Assembly (NCBI GenBank): GCA_016929525.1 | Contig: JAFGIP010000111.1 | Span: 1-64,000 of the forward strand | DNA: 64,000 nucleotides | Direction of reading: 5' to 3' | Source: Bacteroidales bacterium | GTDB taxonomy: Bacteria; Bacteroidota; Bacteroidia; Bacteroidales; UBA10428 | Shown here: positions 1 through 8,400 of the stretch, one piece after another | How the letters are laid out: the number at the start of each line of letters is the position of its first letter | Numbering within the stretch: position 1 is the stretch's first letter | The notes under the pieces: generated by a model | The model's input: the letters and a program-made list of their open reading frames with translations, nothing else | What the model was told of the DNA's origin: nothing | Database searches by the model: none | Program-made: the position numbers and the translations under genes

Positions 1-396
1 CGCACATACAGATTAATTTTATATTATTCAGGTAATTTGATTGTGTAAATATATATTGCACCATAGGTGCAACCTGTTTATAGCAAGGAATAATCGGTTT
101 ATCTCAGGCTCCGTAGGAGCGACCTGAAAAGACGCACATACAGATTAATTTTATATCGTTTAGGTAATTTGACAGTTTAATTATATATTGCACCATAGGT
201 GCAACCTGTTTATAGCAAGGAATAATCGGTTTATCTCAAGCTCTGTAGGAAAGATCCGAAAGAAAATACATAAAGATAAATTTTATATCGTTTAGGTAAT
301 TTGACAGTTTAATTATATATTGCACCATAGGTGCAACCTGTTTATAGCAAGGAATAATTGTCTTACCTATAGCTCCGTAGGAGCGACCTGAAAGAA
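1..396. repeat. Three tandem copies of a 132-bp repeat with two internal hairpins
   Basis: Three direct copies occupy 1-132, 133-264 and 265-396 with an exact 132-bp period; a decayed start of a fourth copy follows to about 415. Each copy holds two short palindromes. The first is TTGCACC-ata-GGTGCAA (56-72, 188-204, 320-336), unchanged in all copies. The second is GCTCC-gta-GGAGC (108-120 and 372-384), decayed in the middle copy at 240-252. Each palindrome is followed by a short conserved tail (accTGtttata or gacctgaaa). The layout resembles REP-like palindromic units arranged in a larger tandem unit. The array may continue left of the window. No open reading frame is credible inside it. Confidence 0.9.
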
Positions 397-433
397 TACC
401 CATAACTAAATTTTCATCCATGAACCAATTTAT

Positions 434-441
434 TATCTTTG
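434..441 (+). promoter_or_regulatory. Predicted fabD promoter, -7 element TATCTTTG
   Basis: TATCTTTG matches the Bacteroidota primary-sigma -7 consensus TAnnTTTG and lies 26 bp before the fabD ATG. A good -33 TTTG is not obvious. It implies a transcript start near 446 and a leader of about 20 nt. Confidence 0.55.
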
Positions 442-467
442 CGCCTTAATTTTTAAATGTAATATAT

Positions 468-1343
468 ATGAAGGCATATGTATTCCCCGGTCAGGGAGCA
501 CAGTTTGTTGGTATGGGAAAAGAACTGTATGAATCTTCCGACAGAGCAAAAGAGATGTTTAACCAGGCAAACGAAATACTGGGGTTCAATATTACAGATA
601 TTATGTTCAACGGCACGGAGGATGATCTGAAACAGACAAAGGTTACCCAGCCTGCTATTTTTCTGCATTCTGTTATTCTTGCAGAAACATTAGGTGACAG
701 TTTCAAACCCGAAATGGTGGCCGGTCACTCACTTGGAGAATTTTCAGCACTGGTAGCTGCTAAAGCTTTTGATTTCAAAGACGGACTTATACTTGTATCA
801 AAACGGGCACAGGCCATGCAGATGGCTTGTGAAAAGCAGCAATCGACTATGGCAGCCATAATAGGAATGGAAGATGAACAGGTTGAAAAGGTATGCAACG
901 AGATTGATGCTATAGTGGTGCCTGCTAATTATAACAGTCCTGGACAAATTGTAATATCCGGTTCTGTAGAAGGGATCGATCAGGCTATCGAAAAATTATC
1001 TGCAATGGGTGCAAAGCGTGCTTTAAAATTGAATGTTGGTGGTGCTTTCCATTCACCACTGATGGAACCGGCAAAGGTCGAACTCGCTGAAGCAATTGAT
1101 ACAACCGATATCAAAAAACCTGTTTGTCCGATCTATCAGAATGTGACAGCAAAAGCCGTAACAGATCCCATACAGATTAAAGAAAACCTGAAACAGCAGC
1201 TAACAGCTCCGGTTAAATGGACGCAGACAACGAAAAATATGTTGGCAGACGGAGCTACATCATTTACGGAAGTAGGTCCGGGAAAAGTACTGCAGGGACT
1301 TATTAAAAAAGTCGATCGCTTAATACCAACGGAGAGCGCTTAA
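468..1343 (+). CDS. fabD: Malonyl-CoA:ACP transacylase FabD
   Basis: FabD moves the malonyl group from malonyl-CoA to acyl carrier protein, the step that feeds type II fatty-acid synthesis in the cytosol. The 291-residue length is normal for the family. Visible hallmarks are the N-terminal FPGQGAQ (residues 6-12), the nucleophile motif GHSLG with Ser88, the substrate-binding Arg113 in SKRAQAM and the catalytic His195 in AFHSPLM. The ATG at 468 sits just after a predicted promoter. The gene appears monocistronic because a strong terminator follows 20 bp after the stop. No other fab gene is adjacent. Confidence 0.97.
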   Translation: MKAYVFPGQGAQFVGMGKELYESSDRAKEMFNQANEILGFNITDIMFNGTEDDLKQTKVTQPAIFLHSVILAETLGDSFKPEMVAGHSLGEFSALVAAKAFDFKDGLILVSKRAQAMQMACEKQQSTMAAIIGMEDEQVEKVCNEIDAIVVPANYNSPGQIVISGSVEGIDQAIEKLSAMGAKRALKLNVGGAFHSPLMEPAKVELAEAIDTTDIKKPVCPIYQNVTAKAVTDPIQIKENLKQQLTAPVKWTQTTKNMLADGATSFTEVGPGKVLQGLIKKVDRLIPTESA

Positions 1344-1363
1344 GTGTTAACAAAATATTATTT

Positions 1364-1386
1364 AAGGGGCTTTTGCCCCTTTTTTT
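1364..1386 (+). terminator. Rho-independent terminator after fabD
   Basis: A seven-base-pair stem (AAGGGGC / GCCCCTT) with a TTTT loop is followed directly by a T run. It lies 20 bp after the fabD stop, separating fabD from the threonine operon. Confidence 0.9.
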
Positions 1387-1424
1387 GTGCAAAACTCAAA
1401 TTATTAAAGTGGTAACGAATTGAA

Positions 1425-1494
1425 CCCGATAAAAATCGGGAGAAAGTCGAACCATCCCGATGACAATACCGATGACTATCGGGAGCATCGGGAT
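1425..1494. repeat. CCCGAT/ATCGGG palindromic repeats upstream of thrA
   Basis: This stretch holds a hairpin CCCGAT-aaaa-ATCGGG (1425-1440) and then a nested structure: an outer eight-base stem ATCCCGAT/ATCGGGAT (1454-1461 with 1487-1494) enclosing CCGAT-gact-ATCGG (1469-1482). A related copy lies at 31122-31145, so this is probably a dispersed palindromic repeat family and not a thrA-specific element. It does not carry a T tract. Confidence 0.7.
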
Positions 1495-1559
1495 TACTGT
1501 TTTATCTCATTTCTTCTTAGTGAATTAATGGCTATTTTCGAGTCATAAAATTAAAACTG

Positions 1560-3986
1560 ATGAAAGTATTGAAATTTGGAGGCTCTTCAGTAGGAACTGC
1601 TGAACGAATGAAAGGAGTCAGGGATATCGTTCTGAAGCAACCTAAGCCTGTTTTAGTAGTGGTTTCAGCATTACAGGGAATTACTGACCAGTTTGAACAG
1701 CTGTGTCAGCTTGCATCAAAACATGATGAGATGTATAAAAATATAATAGAAGAGATTCGCAGAAGGCATACGGATCATTGTGCGGAACTTATTTCAGAGA
1801 ATAAATTGACATCGGTTTTAACGACGGTAAATTCTTATATAGATGAACTGGAAAACATTGTTAAAGGAATTTATTTGCTTGAGGATATTACTCAAAAGGC
1901 ACACGACAGGGTTGCAGGTTACGGAGAACTGATTTCTTCATATATACTTAGCTCTGTTCTGGAAAATGCCGTGTTCATCGATTCCAGAAATCTGATCAGG
2001 ACCGATTCGAATTATGGCAATGCGGCAGTGGACTTTACTGTAACAAATAAACAAATATTGAAAAGTATAGATCCAAAAACAAATAAAATATATGTAGCAC
2101 CGGGATTTATAGCTTCTGACCATGATGGATTTACCACAACTCTTGGCAGGGGAGGTTCCGATTATTCTGCTGCAATTTACGCGGCAGCTCTTGATGCTGA
2201 AAAACTGGAGATATGGACCGATGTCGATGGTTTTATGACTGCCGATCCCCGGAAAGTTCCCAAAGCATTTGCCATTGATGCATTAAGCTATGCTGAAGCG
2301 ATGGAGCTGTCACACTTCGGTGCAAAGGTAATTTATACACCTACAATTCAGCCTGTTTATCACAAAGGAATTGAGATTGAGGTTAAAAATACGTTTCATC
2401 CGGATAAGCCGGGGACTGTGATCTCAGATGCGCCTTCAACTGCCGGTTTAGCACTGATCAAAGGTGTTTCTTCGATGGACGAAATAGACCTGGTAACTAT
2501 ACAGGGCCCGGGTATGGTTGGAGTGAAAGGAATTTCTTCACGTTTGTTTGGCGCCCTGGCCGATAATAATATTAATATAATTCTTATTACCCAGGCATCC
2601 TCGGAATATTCTATCAGCTTTGCTATTAATCCGGCCGATACGGTAAATGCAATACGTGCCATCGTTAAAGAATTCGAAGTTGAAATTCAGCTAAGGGACG
2701 CTATAAAGATCCTGGTTGAAAAAGATTTATCCATCATAGCAATTGTTGGTGAACGAATGAAGAATACCCCGGGTATATCGGCTACCATGTTTTCAGCTCT
2801 TGGCAGAAACGGTATCAGTGTAATTGCTACTGCACAGGGTTCTTCCGAACTGAACATTTCAGTGGTAATTAAAAAAGCCTCTCTTAGAAAGGCACTGAAC
2901 GTAATTCATGAGGGTTTCTTCCTTTCACATTACAAAGAACTTCATCTGTATGTTGCCGGGGTGGGAACTGTCGGAGGAAGCTTGTTGAGGCAAATTGAAA
3001 AGCAGCAGCAGAAATTGCTTGAACAGCATCGCCTGAAAGTCAATGTTGTTGGTATTACCAGGTCGAAGAAAATGATTCTGGATCCGGAAGGTATTGATCT
3101 GGGTAACTATTCTGCCTTACTGGAGAAGGGTGAACCTGCAAATATTGATAAGTTTATCCGTTCCATCAGGGAGCAAAATCTTCGTAACAGTGTATTCATT
3201 GACTGTACTGCTGATGAGGAACTGGCAGGAAAATACATGGACGTTCTGAATTCGTATGCATCAATTGTGACTGCTAATAAAGTAGCCGCATCTTCAGAGT
3301 ATAAAAGATATTCAGAACTAAAAGAAGCTGCTAAAAGCAAGAATGTCAAGTTTATGTTCGAGACAAATGTAGGAGCAGGTCTTCCGGTCATAAGTACCAT
3401 TAACGATCTTATTCGCAGTGGTGATCGCATTCTGAAACTTGAGGCGGTCCTTTCCGGTACACTCAACTTTATCTTCAATGAGCTGAGTGCTGAAATACCT
3501 TTAAGCAAAGCAATTCAGCAGGCGAAAGAAAAGGGATTTTCAGAACCTGATCCCAGAATCGATCTTAGTGGCATAGATGTAATACGGAAACTTTTAATAC
3601 TGGCACGTGAAGCGGGATACCCGCTCGAGAGGGCGGATGTTGATCTGCATTCTTTTTTACCGGAAGAATGTTTTAAGGGTACCATTGATGATTTTTGGAA
3701 AAAAGTAGCAAAATACGACAGGCAATTTGAAGAAAAAAGAAAAGAACTTGTGCAGAAAAACATGCGCTGGAGGTTTGTTGCTTCACTTGAAGGCTGTAAA
3801 GGTGAAGTCGGATTAAAAGAGGTAAGTATTGACCACCCGGCGTATGAATTGGTGGGGAGCAATAACATAATTCTTATTACAACCGAAAGATATGAAGAGC
3901 CGATGGTTATAAAAGGTTACGGGGCAGGGGCGGAAGTTACTGCTGCCGGGGTTTTTGCCGATATGATCCGTATTGCAAATCTGTAA
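1560..3986 (+). CDS. thrA: Bifunctional aspartokinase / homoserine dehydrogenase
   Basis: This 808-residue fusion catalyses the first and third steps of the aspartate pathway: phosphorylation of aspartate and reduction of aspartate semialdehyde to homoserine. The N-terminal kinase opens with KFGGSSVG (residues 5-12). Tandem ACT-type regulatory regions follow at about 315-455 and normally bind threonine for feedback control. The dehydrogenase half starts near 460 with the dinucleotide-binding VAGVGTVGGSLL. Length and order match E. coli ThrA (820 residues). It is the first gene of an operon with a HAD phosphatase (9-bp gap) and thrC. A GHMP homoserine kinase does not follow it. Confidence 0.96.
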   Translation: MKVLKFGGSSVGTAERMKGVRDIVLKQPKPVLVVVSALQGITDQFEQLCQLASKHDEMYKNIIEEIRRRHTDHCAELISENKLTSVLTTVNSYIDELENIVKGIYLLEDITQKAHDRVAGYGELISSYILSSVLENAVFIDSRNLIRTDSNYGNAAVDFTVTNKQILKSIDPKTNKIYVAPGFIASDHDGFTTTLGRGGSDYSAAIYAAALDAEKLEIWTDVDGFMTADPRKVPKAFAIDALSYAEAMELSHFGAKVIYTPTIQPVYHKGIEIEVKNTFHPDKPGTVISDAPSTAGLALIKGVSSMDEIDLVTIQGPGMVGVKGISSRLFGALADNNINIILITQASSEYSISFAINPADTVNAIRAIVKEFEVEIQLRDAIKILVEKDLSIIAIVGERMKNTPGISATMFSALGRNGISVIATAQGSSELNISVVIKKASLRKALNVIHEGFFLSHYKELHLYVAGVGTVGGSLLRQIEKQQQKLLEQHRLKVNVVGITRSKKMILDPEGIDLGNYSALLEKGEPANIDKFIRSIREQNLRNSVFIDCTADEELAGKYMDVLNSYASIVTANKVAASSEYKRYSELKEAAKSKNVKFMFETNVGAGLPVISTINDLIRSGDRILKLEAVLSGTLNFIFNELSAEIPLSKAIQQAKEKGFSEPDPRIDLSGIDVIRKLLILAREAGYPLERADVDLHSFLPEECFKGTIDDFWKKVAKYDRQFEEKRKELVQKNMRWRFVASLEGCKGEVGLKEVSIDHPAYELVGSNNIILITTERYEEPMVIKGYGAGAEVTAAGVFADMIRIANL

Positions 3987-3995
3987 AACCGAAAT

Positions 3996-4661
3996 ATGAT
4001 ACAGGGTGTAATTTTCGATATGGACGGAACACTTGTGGACACTGAACCACTGTGGCAGGAGGCAGAAATTGATATGTTTGCCCGCGAAGGACTTGTGCTT
4101 ACAAAAACAGACTGTGAGAAAACGATGGGTTTACCTACACACGATGCAATGAGGTATTGGCACAGGAAACTTGATAATCCGGGAAAAAGTATCGAAGAGC
4201 TTTCTGTTGAAATTAATGAAAGAGTCGGGGTGTTAATGATGCAAAAGGCTGAATTAAATGAAGGAGCAGTTGAGTTAATCGATTTTCTGAAAGAAAAGGG
4301 TATACCAATGGCCATTGCTTCCTCTTCGAATATTAAGTTAATTCAACTTGTTGTTGATAAGTTTAATATCGGGAAATATTTCAAATTTTTATATTCCGGA
4401 GATAGTGAGCCAATTGGGAAACCGCATCCCGGGATATTCCTTAAGGTAGCTAACAAATTAAAGGTTGATCCGGTATATTGCATTGCGTTCGAAGATTCTT
4501 TTTATGGAATGATAGCGGCAAAAGCTGCCAGGCTTAAACTTGTTGCATATCTTAACAGTGAAAAATTCAGCGACACAAAGTACGATTTTGCTGATTTGAA
4601 ATTGGAATCATTTTATAACTTTGGCCCCGCGGAATACGAGTATTTACAATCTTTAATGTAA
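3996..4661 (+). CDS. HAD-superfamily phosphatase (HxpB/YniC-like) inside the thr operon
   Basis: The protein has 221 residues and all HAD motifs: DMDGT with Asp8 and Asp10, the motif II serines in IASSS, the lysine in GKPHPG and the acidic motif IV EDSFYG. A cap domain lies between residues 15 and 90. The overall pattern, including DTEPLWQEAE near the start, is closest to the YniC/HxpB hexitol-phosphate phosphatases and beta-phosphoglucomutase relatives. It sits between thrA and thrC with 9-bp gaps on both sides, where many bacteria place a homoserine kinase. HAD phosphatases are not kinases, so a role in threonine synthesis is only suggested by position. Its substrate is unknown. Confidence 0.85.
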   Translation: MIQGVIFDMDGTLVDTEPLWQEAEIDMFAREGLVLTKTDCEKTMGLPTHDAMRYWHRKLDNPGKSIEELSVEINERVGVLMMQKAELNEGAVELIDFLKEKGIPMAIASSSNIKLIQLVVDKFNIGKYFKFLYSGDSEPIGKPHPGIFLKVANKLKVDPVYCIAFEDSFYGMIAAKAARLKLVAYLNSEKFSDTKYDFADLKLESFYNFGPAEYEYLQSLM

Positions 4662-4670
4662 GTCTTTTAA

Positions 4671-6038
4671 ATGTCAGAAATTCTGTTTTATTCTACTAAT
4701 CAGAAAGCAGGGAAGGTTTCATTTCACGATGCATTGTTAAAGGGTCTGGCTCCTGATGGCGGACTTTTTATGCCCGATTCTATTCCGGTTTTCACAAGGG
4801 ATGAGATTGCTTCTTTCAGCAGTAAGGAATATTATGAAATAGCGTTTGAAGCAGCAAAGAAGTTTCTTTCCGGTGTAATTGCTGAAGATGAATTACTGGC
4901 ACTGGTAAAAGATGCATACAATTATCCTGTTCCCCTTGAAAAGGTATACGAGAAGAAATATATCATGCGCCTGGATCAGGGACCAACAGCGTCTTTTAAA
5001 GATTTTGCCGCACGTATGATGGGTCGCCTTATGCAATATTTCCTGAAAAAGGATAACAGAAAGATGCTTATTCTTACAGCTACATCAGGCGATACGGGTA
5101 GTGCCATAGCCAACGCTTTTTTTGGTTTGGATAATATAAATGTTGTGGTCCTGTTTCCCGAATCGGAAGTAACCGACCGCCAGCGAAAACAGATGACAAC
5201 ACTCCATAAAAATGTTCAGATCATTGGTATTGATGGCAAGTTTGACGACTGCCAGGCAATGGTGAAAAAAGCATTCAACGATCCTGAACTGGAGTATCTG
5301 AATCTCTCATCGGCCAATTCGATTAATATTGGAAGACTTGTTCCGCAAAGTATGTACTATCTATATGCATATTCAAGGCTTTGTGATATCAATAAAGGAG
5401 AAGAAATAATTTTCTCTGTGCCATCGGGTAATTTTGGTGATCTGATGGGCGGACTTATTGCTTTAAAAATGGGACTTCCGGTGAAGAAATTTATCGTAGC
5501 CACAAATAAGAATGATGAGGTGCCGGAATATTTCCGTACAGGGAATTATAAGACCATTGTACCATCGCTCAACTGTATATCAAGTGCAATGAATGTTGGC
5601 CATCCAAGCAATATGGCAAGGGTTGTAGCGCTGTATGGAGGTATGATGAATGAACACGGAGAGGTATTGGTGCAACCGGATATGGCTGCAATGAAACGCG
5701 ATATGTTCACTGTGGGAATAGACGATGACGAAACCCTTGAAATCCTTAAAATGGTATATGACCGGCATAATGTGCTATTAGAACCACATGGTTCGGTTGG
5801 TTGGGCAGGATTAAGACATTATTTCCGGCTTGCTCCTGAGGATTATAATACAGAGCAGGTTACTGTTTGCCTTGAGACGGCACATCCGGCTAAGTTTCCT
5901 CTCGAAATTCAGGAATTATTGGGTTTCGACCCGGAACTTCCTCCAAGTCTGATCGGTTTGGAAGACAAAGAAGAAAAATATGGGAGAATTAAAACTGATT
6001 ACAATACTTTTAAGGAATATCTGAAAAGAAATTATTAA
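4671..6038 (+). CDS. thrC: Threonine synthase
   Basis: ThrC converts O-phosphohomoserine to threonine with pyridoxal phosphate. The 455-residue length fits the long enteric-type subgroup. The PLP lysine is Lys110 in the motif TASFKDFA, and the phosphate-binding TATSGDTGSA and SGNFGD loops are present. The N-terminal LAPDGGLFMP is typical. It is the third gene of the thrA-HAD-thrC operon. Its substrate must come from homoserine phosphorylation, for which no GHMP kinase is encoded here, so the ThrH gene downstream becomes relevant. Confidence 0.96.
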   Translation: MSEILFYSTNQKAGKVSFHDALLKGLAPDGGLFMPDSIPVFTRDEIASFSSKEYYEIAFEAAKKFLSGVIAEDELLALVKDAYNYPVPLEKVYEKKYIMRLDQGPTASFKDFAARMMGRLMQYFLKKDNRKMLILTATSGDTGSAIANAFFGLDNINVVVLFPESEVTDRQRKQMTTLHKNVQIIGIDGKFDDCQAMVKKAFNDPELEYLNLSSANSINIGRLVPQSMYYLYAYSRLCDINKGEEIIFSVPSGNFGDLMGGLIALKMGLPVKKFIVATNKNDEVPEYFRTGNYKTIVPSLNCISSAMNVGHPSNMARVVALYGGMMNEHGEVLVQPDMAAMKRDMFTVGIDDDETLEILKMVYDRHNVLLEPHGSVGWAGLRHYFRLAPEDYNTEQVTVCLETAHPAKFPLEIQELLGFDPELPPSLIGLEDKEEKYGRIKTDYNTFKEYLKRNY

Positions 6039-6113
6039 GACTAATTTAAAGTTATATGAATATCCTTTTACTAATCCATCGACATTTATGAATAATAGCA
6101 ATCCGTGCTTGAG

Positions 6114-6155
6114 AAGGAATCCAGGAACTTATGGATTTCTGCTTACGCAGGAATG
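6114..6155. repeat. Intergenic imperfect palindrome between thrC and thrH
   Basis: The 187-bp thrC-thrH gap contains GGAATCC and GGATTTCTGC followed by CTTACGCAGGAATG. The segments can pair with each other imperfectly (GGAATCC/GGATTTC and CTGC/GCAG). The style recalls dispersed intergenic repeats of this phylum and shares the GGAATCC/CATTCCTG words with the element at 25850-25990. Confidence 0.45.
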
Positions 6156-6225
6156 CTCATCTGATTATGTTTGGTGTAAAGTTTAGGATATAGGGATTAA
6201 TAAAATCTAACTTGAAAATTTAAAT

Positions 6226-6828
6226 ATGCATATAATTTGTTGCGACTTAGAAGGAGTATGGGTACCTGAAGTATGGATCAATGTAGCTAAAATTACGGGA
6301 ATTGATTCTTTAAGACTTACCACAAGAGATATTAAGGATTATGATGAACTGATGAACTATCGTCTGAAAATTCTTAAAGAACATAACCTGAAACTGAAAG
6401 ATATACAGGATGTAATTGCCACATTAAAACCTCTCGATGGGGCAAAGGAAGTGATCAACTGGATTAAAAGTGTTTCCAGACTGATTGTGGTATCTGATAC
6501 TTTTGTCGAATTTGCAGATCCTCTGATGCGCCAGCTCGACTATCCGACACTGTTCTGCCATTCGCTGGAAGTAGATGAGGATAATAATATTATTGGTTAC
6601 AGGCTGCGGCAGAAAGACCCGAAGCGCCAGGTAGTAAAAGCTTTAAAAAGTATGAACTATGAGGTAATTGCCTTTGGTGATTCTTATAATGATGTTACAA
6701 TGCTTGAAGAGGCCGATAAAGCATTTCTTTATAAGCCGCCGCAAAATGTAATTGATGATTACCCGCAATTCCCTGTAGCAACTAATTATGATGAAATGAA
6801 AGAACAGTTATTGTCGATGATGCAATAA
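6226..6828 (+). CDS. thrH: Phosphoserine:homoserine phosphotransferase ThrH
   Basis: The 200-residue protein closely follows the Pseudomonas ThrH pattern: DLEGV with Asp7 and Glu9, the segments TGIDSLRLTTRDI and IQDVIATLKPL, the LRQKDPKRQ block, and the HAD motif IV GDSYND. ThrH enzymes take phosphate from phosphoserine, acting as phosphoserine phosphatases and passing the phosphate to homoserine. Its position 187 bp after thrC and the lack of a nearby thrB suggest it provides O-phosphohomoserine for ThrC and couples serine with threonine synthesis. That role in this organism is inference. The long gap means it could also have its own promoter. Confidence 0.9.
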   Translation: MHIICCDLEGVWVPEVWINVAKITGIDSLRLTTRDIKDYDELMNYRLKILKEHNLKLKDIQDVIATLKPLDGAKEVINWIKSVSRLIVVSDTFVEFADPLMRQLDYPTLFCHSLEVDEDNNIIGYRLRQKDPKRQVVKALKSMNYEVIAFGDSYNDVTMLEEADKAFLYKPPQNVIDDYPQFPVATNYDEMKEQLLSMMQ

Positions 6829-6893
6829 ATCTGGCATTAACTAAATCAACACAGCTCACATTTGTTCACTCTGTAAAGCTCACTCACACTCAC

Positions 6894-8240
6894 TTATACT
6901 ATTCCCTGGTCAATCATTGCATTTGCTACTTTCAGGAATCCGGCAATATTTGCTCCGCGAACATAATCGATATAGCCGTCAGGGCGCTTCCCGTAATGGA
7001 CGCAGGTTTCATGTATTGCCTGCATGATCTGGTGCAACCTGTGGTCGACTTCATCTTTAGGCCAGCGCAGTTTCATTGCATTTTGGGTCATTTCCAGTCC
7101 GGAAGTTGCAACACCGCCTGCATTTGCAGCTTTACCCGGTGCGTATAATATATCATTATTCTGTAATAATTCTATTGCCCCAGGAGTACATGGCATATTT
7201 GCTGCTTCGCAAACGCATTTGCATCCGTTATCAATGAGATTTTGTGCATCCTTCTCGTTCAACTCATTTTCTGTTGCGCATGGAATTGCAATATCGCAGG
7301 GTACTTCCCACGGATGTTTTCCTTCAATGAACTTTGCACTTGCAAATTCATGCGCAAATGGTTCAACGATATCATCATTGCTTGCTCTTAATTCAAGCAT
7401 ATAATCTATTATTTCTCCTTCGATTCCTTCTTCATCGTAGATATAACCGTCAGGTCCAGATAAGGTTATAACTTTTGCTCCCAGTTGATTAAGCTTTGTT
7501 ACGGCTCCCCAGGCAACATTTCCAAATCCTGAGACAACAACTTTCTTACCTTCAATTTTTTCATTTCTCGTAGACAGCATTTCTTTTGTAAAGTATACAA
7601 CGCCAAATCCTGTCGCTTCTGGTCTGATAAGGCTTCCTCCCCAATGAATCCCTTTACCTGTTAAAACACCTGTGAATTTGTTTGTGAGCTTCTTATACAT
7701 CCCGAAGAGATATCCGATTTCACGTGCACCAACACCAATATCACCTGCAGGCACGTCTGTTTCAGGGCCTATTACACGCCAAAGTTCAAGCATGAATGAC
7801 TGGCAAAACCTCATGATCTCGGTATTCGATTTTCCCTTAGGCTGAAAATCCGATCCTCCTTTACCTCCACCCAGGGGTAGGGTTGTTAAAGCATTTTTAA
7901 ATATTTGTTCAAAACCCAGGAATTTCAGAATACTCTGATTTACACTGGGGTGAAAACGCAACCCGCCTTTATAAGGTCCGATTGCATTATTGAACTGAAT
8001 CCGGTATCCTTTATTCACCTGAACATTTCCGTCATCATCAAGCCATGGAACTTTAAACGTTATTACTCTGTCAGGCTCTATTAGTCGCTGTATTATTCCT
8101 GCGGAGTAGAAATGAGGATTTTCATTATATATATCAATTATAGATTCCAATACTTCATGCACTGCCTGCAAGTATTCATGCTCTCCCGGATTGCGGAGTT
8201 CAAGTTCATGCATTACCTTTGTTACGTCCATTTTCTTCAT
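6894..8240 (-). CDS. gdhA: NADP-type glutamate dehydrogenase
   Basis: GdhA reversibly aminates 2-oxoglutarate to glutamate and is a main route of ammonium assimilation in Bacteroidota. The 448-residue length and sequence match hexameric small-subunit GDH. The catalytic lysine is Lys127 in PLGGGKGGSDF, and substrate-binding NAIGPYKGGLRFHP and the Rossmann motif VVSGFGNVAWGAV are clear. The coenzyme preference is inferred from similarity to the anabolic NADP group. It faces thrH tail to tail, and no clear terminator hairpin lies in the 65 bp between them. Upstream it diverges from the S4-domain gene. Confidence 0.95.
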   Translation of the reverse strand: MKKMDVTKVMHELELRNPGEHEYLQAVHEVLESIIDIYNENPHFYSAGIIQRLIEPDRVITFKVPWLDDDGNVQVNKGYRIQFNNAIGPYKGGLRFHPSVNQSILKFLGFEQIFKNALTTLPLGGGKGGSDFQPKGKSNTEIMRFCQSFMLELWRVIGPETDVPAGDIGVGAREIGYLFGMYKKLTNKFTGVLTGKGIHWGGSLIRPEATGFGVVYFTKEMLSTRNEKIEGKKVVVSGFGNVAWGAVTKLNQLGAKVITLSGPDGYIYDEEGIEGEIIDYMLELRASNDDIVEPFAHEFASAKFIEGKHPWEVPCDIAIPCATENELNEKDAQNLIDNGCKCVCEAANMPCTPGAIELLQNNDILYAPGKAANAGGVATSGLEMTQNAMKLRWPKDEVDHRLHQIMQAIHETCVHYGKRPDGYIDYVRGANIAGFLKVANAMIDQGIV

Positions 8241-8357
8241 ATTTCTTTCTGAGAGATATTACAAATATTAATTCTATATTACTTTTTATCATTCATTTTT
8301 AAAATGATAAACTTCAGTGAATTTAGTTTATTTATTCATTTATAGAAGTGAAATACA

Positions 8358-8389
8358 TTTGCAGAATAGTCATTAATTTGTCTACTTTG
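8358..8389 (+). promoter_or_regulatory. Predicted promoter of the S4-domain gene
   Basis: A TTTG (8358-8361) and a TACTTTG (8383-8389) are about 20 bp apart, close to the Bacteroidota -33/-7 layout, although the -7 box is one base short of TAnnTTTG. The predicted transcript start falls within about 10 nt of the TTG codon at 8401. Confidence 0.45.
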
Positions 8390-8400
8390 CGTTAAAAAAG

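Noticed and set aside
1-396. The tandem repeats as a CRISPR array
   Set aside because: The unit is 132 bp with no variable spacers and no cas genes nearby.
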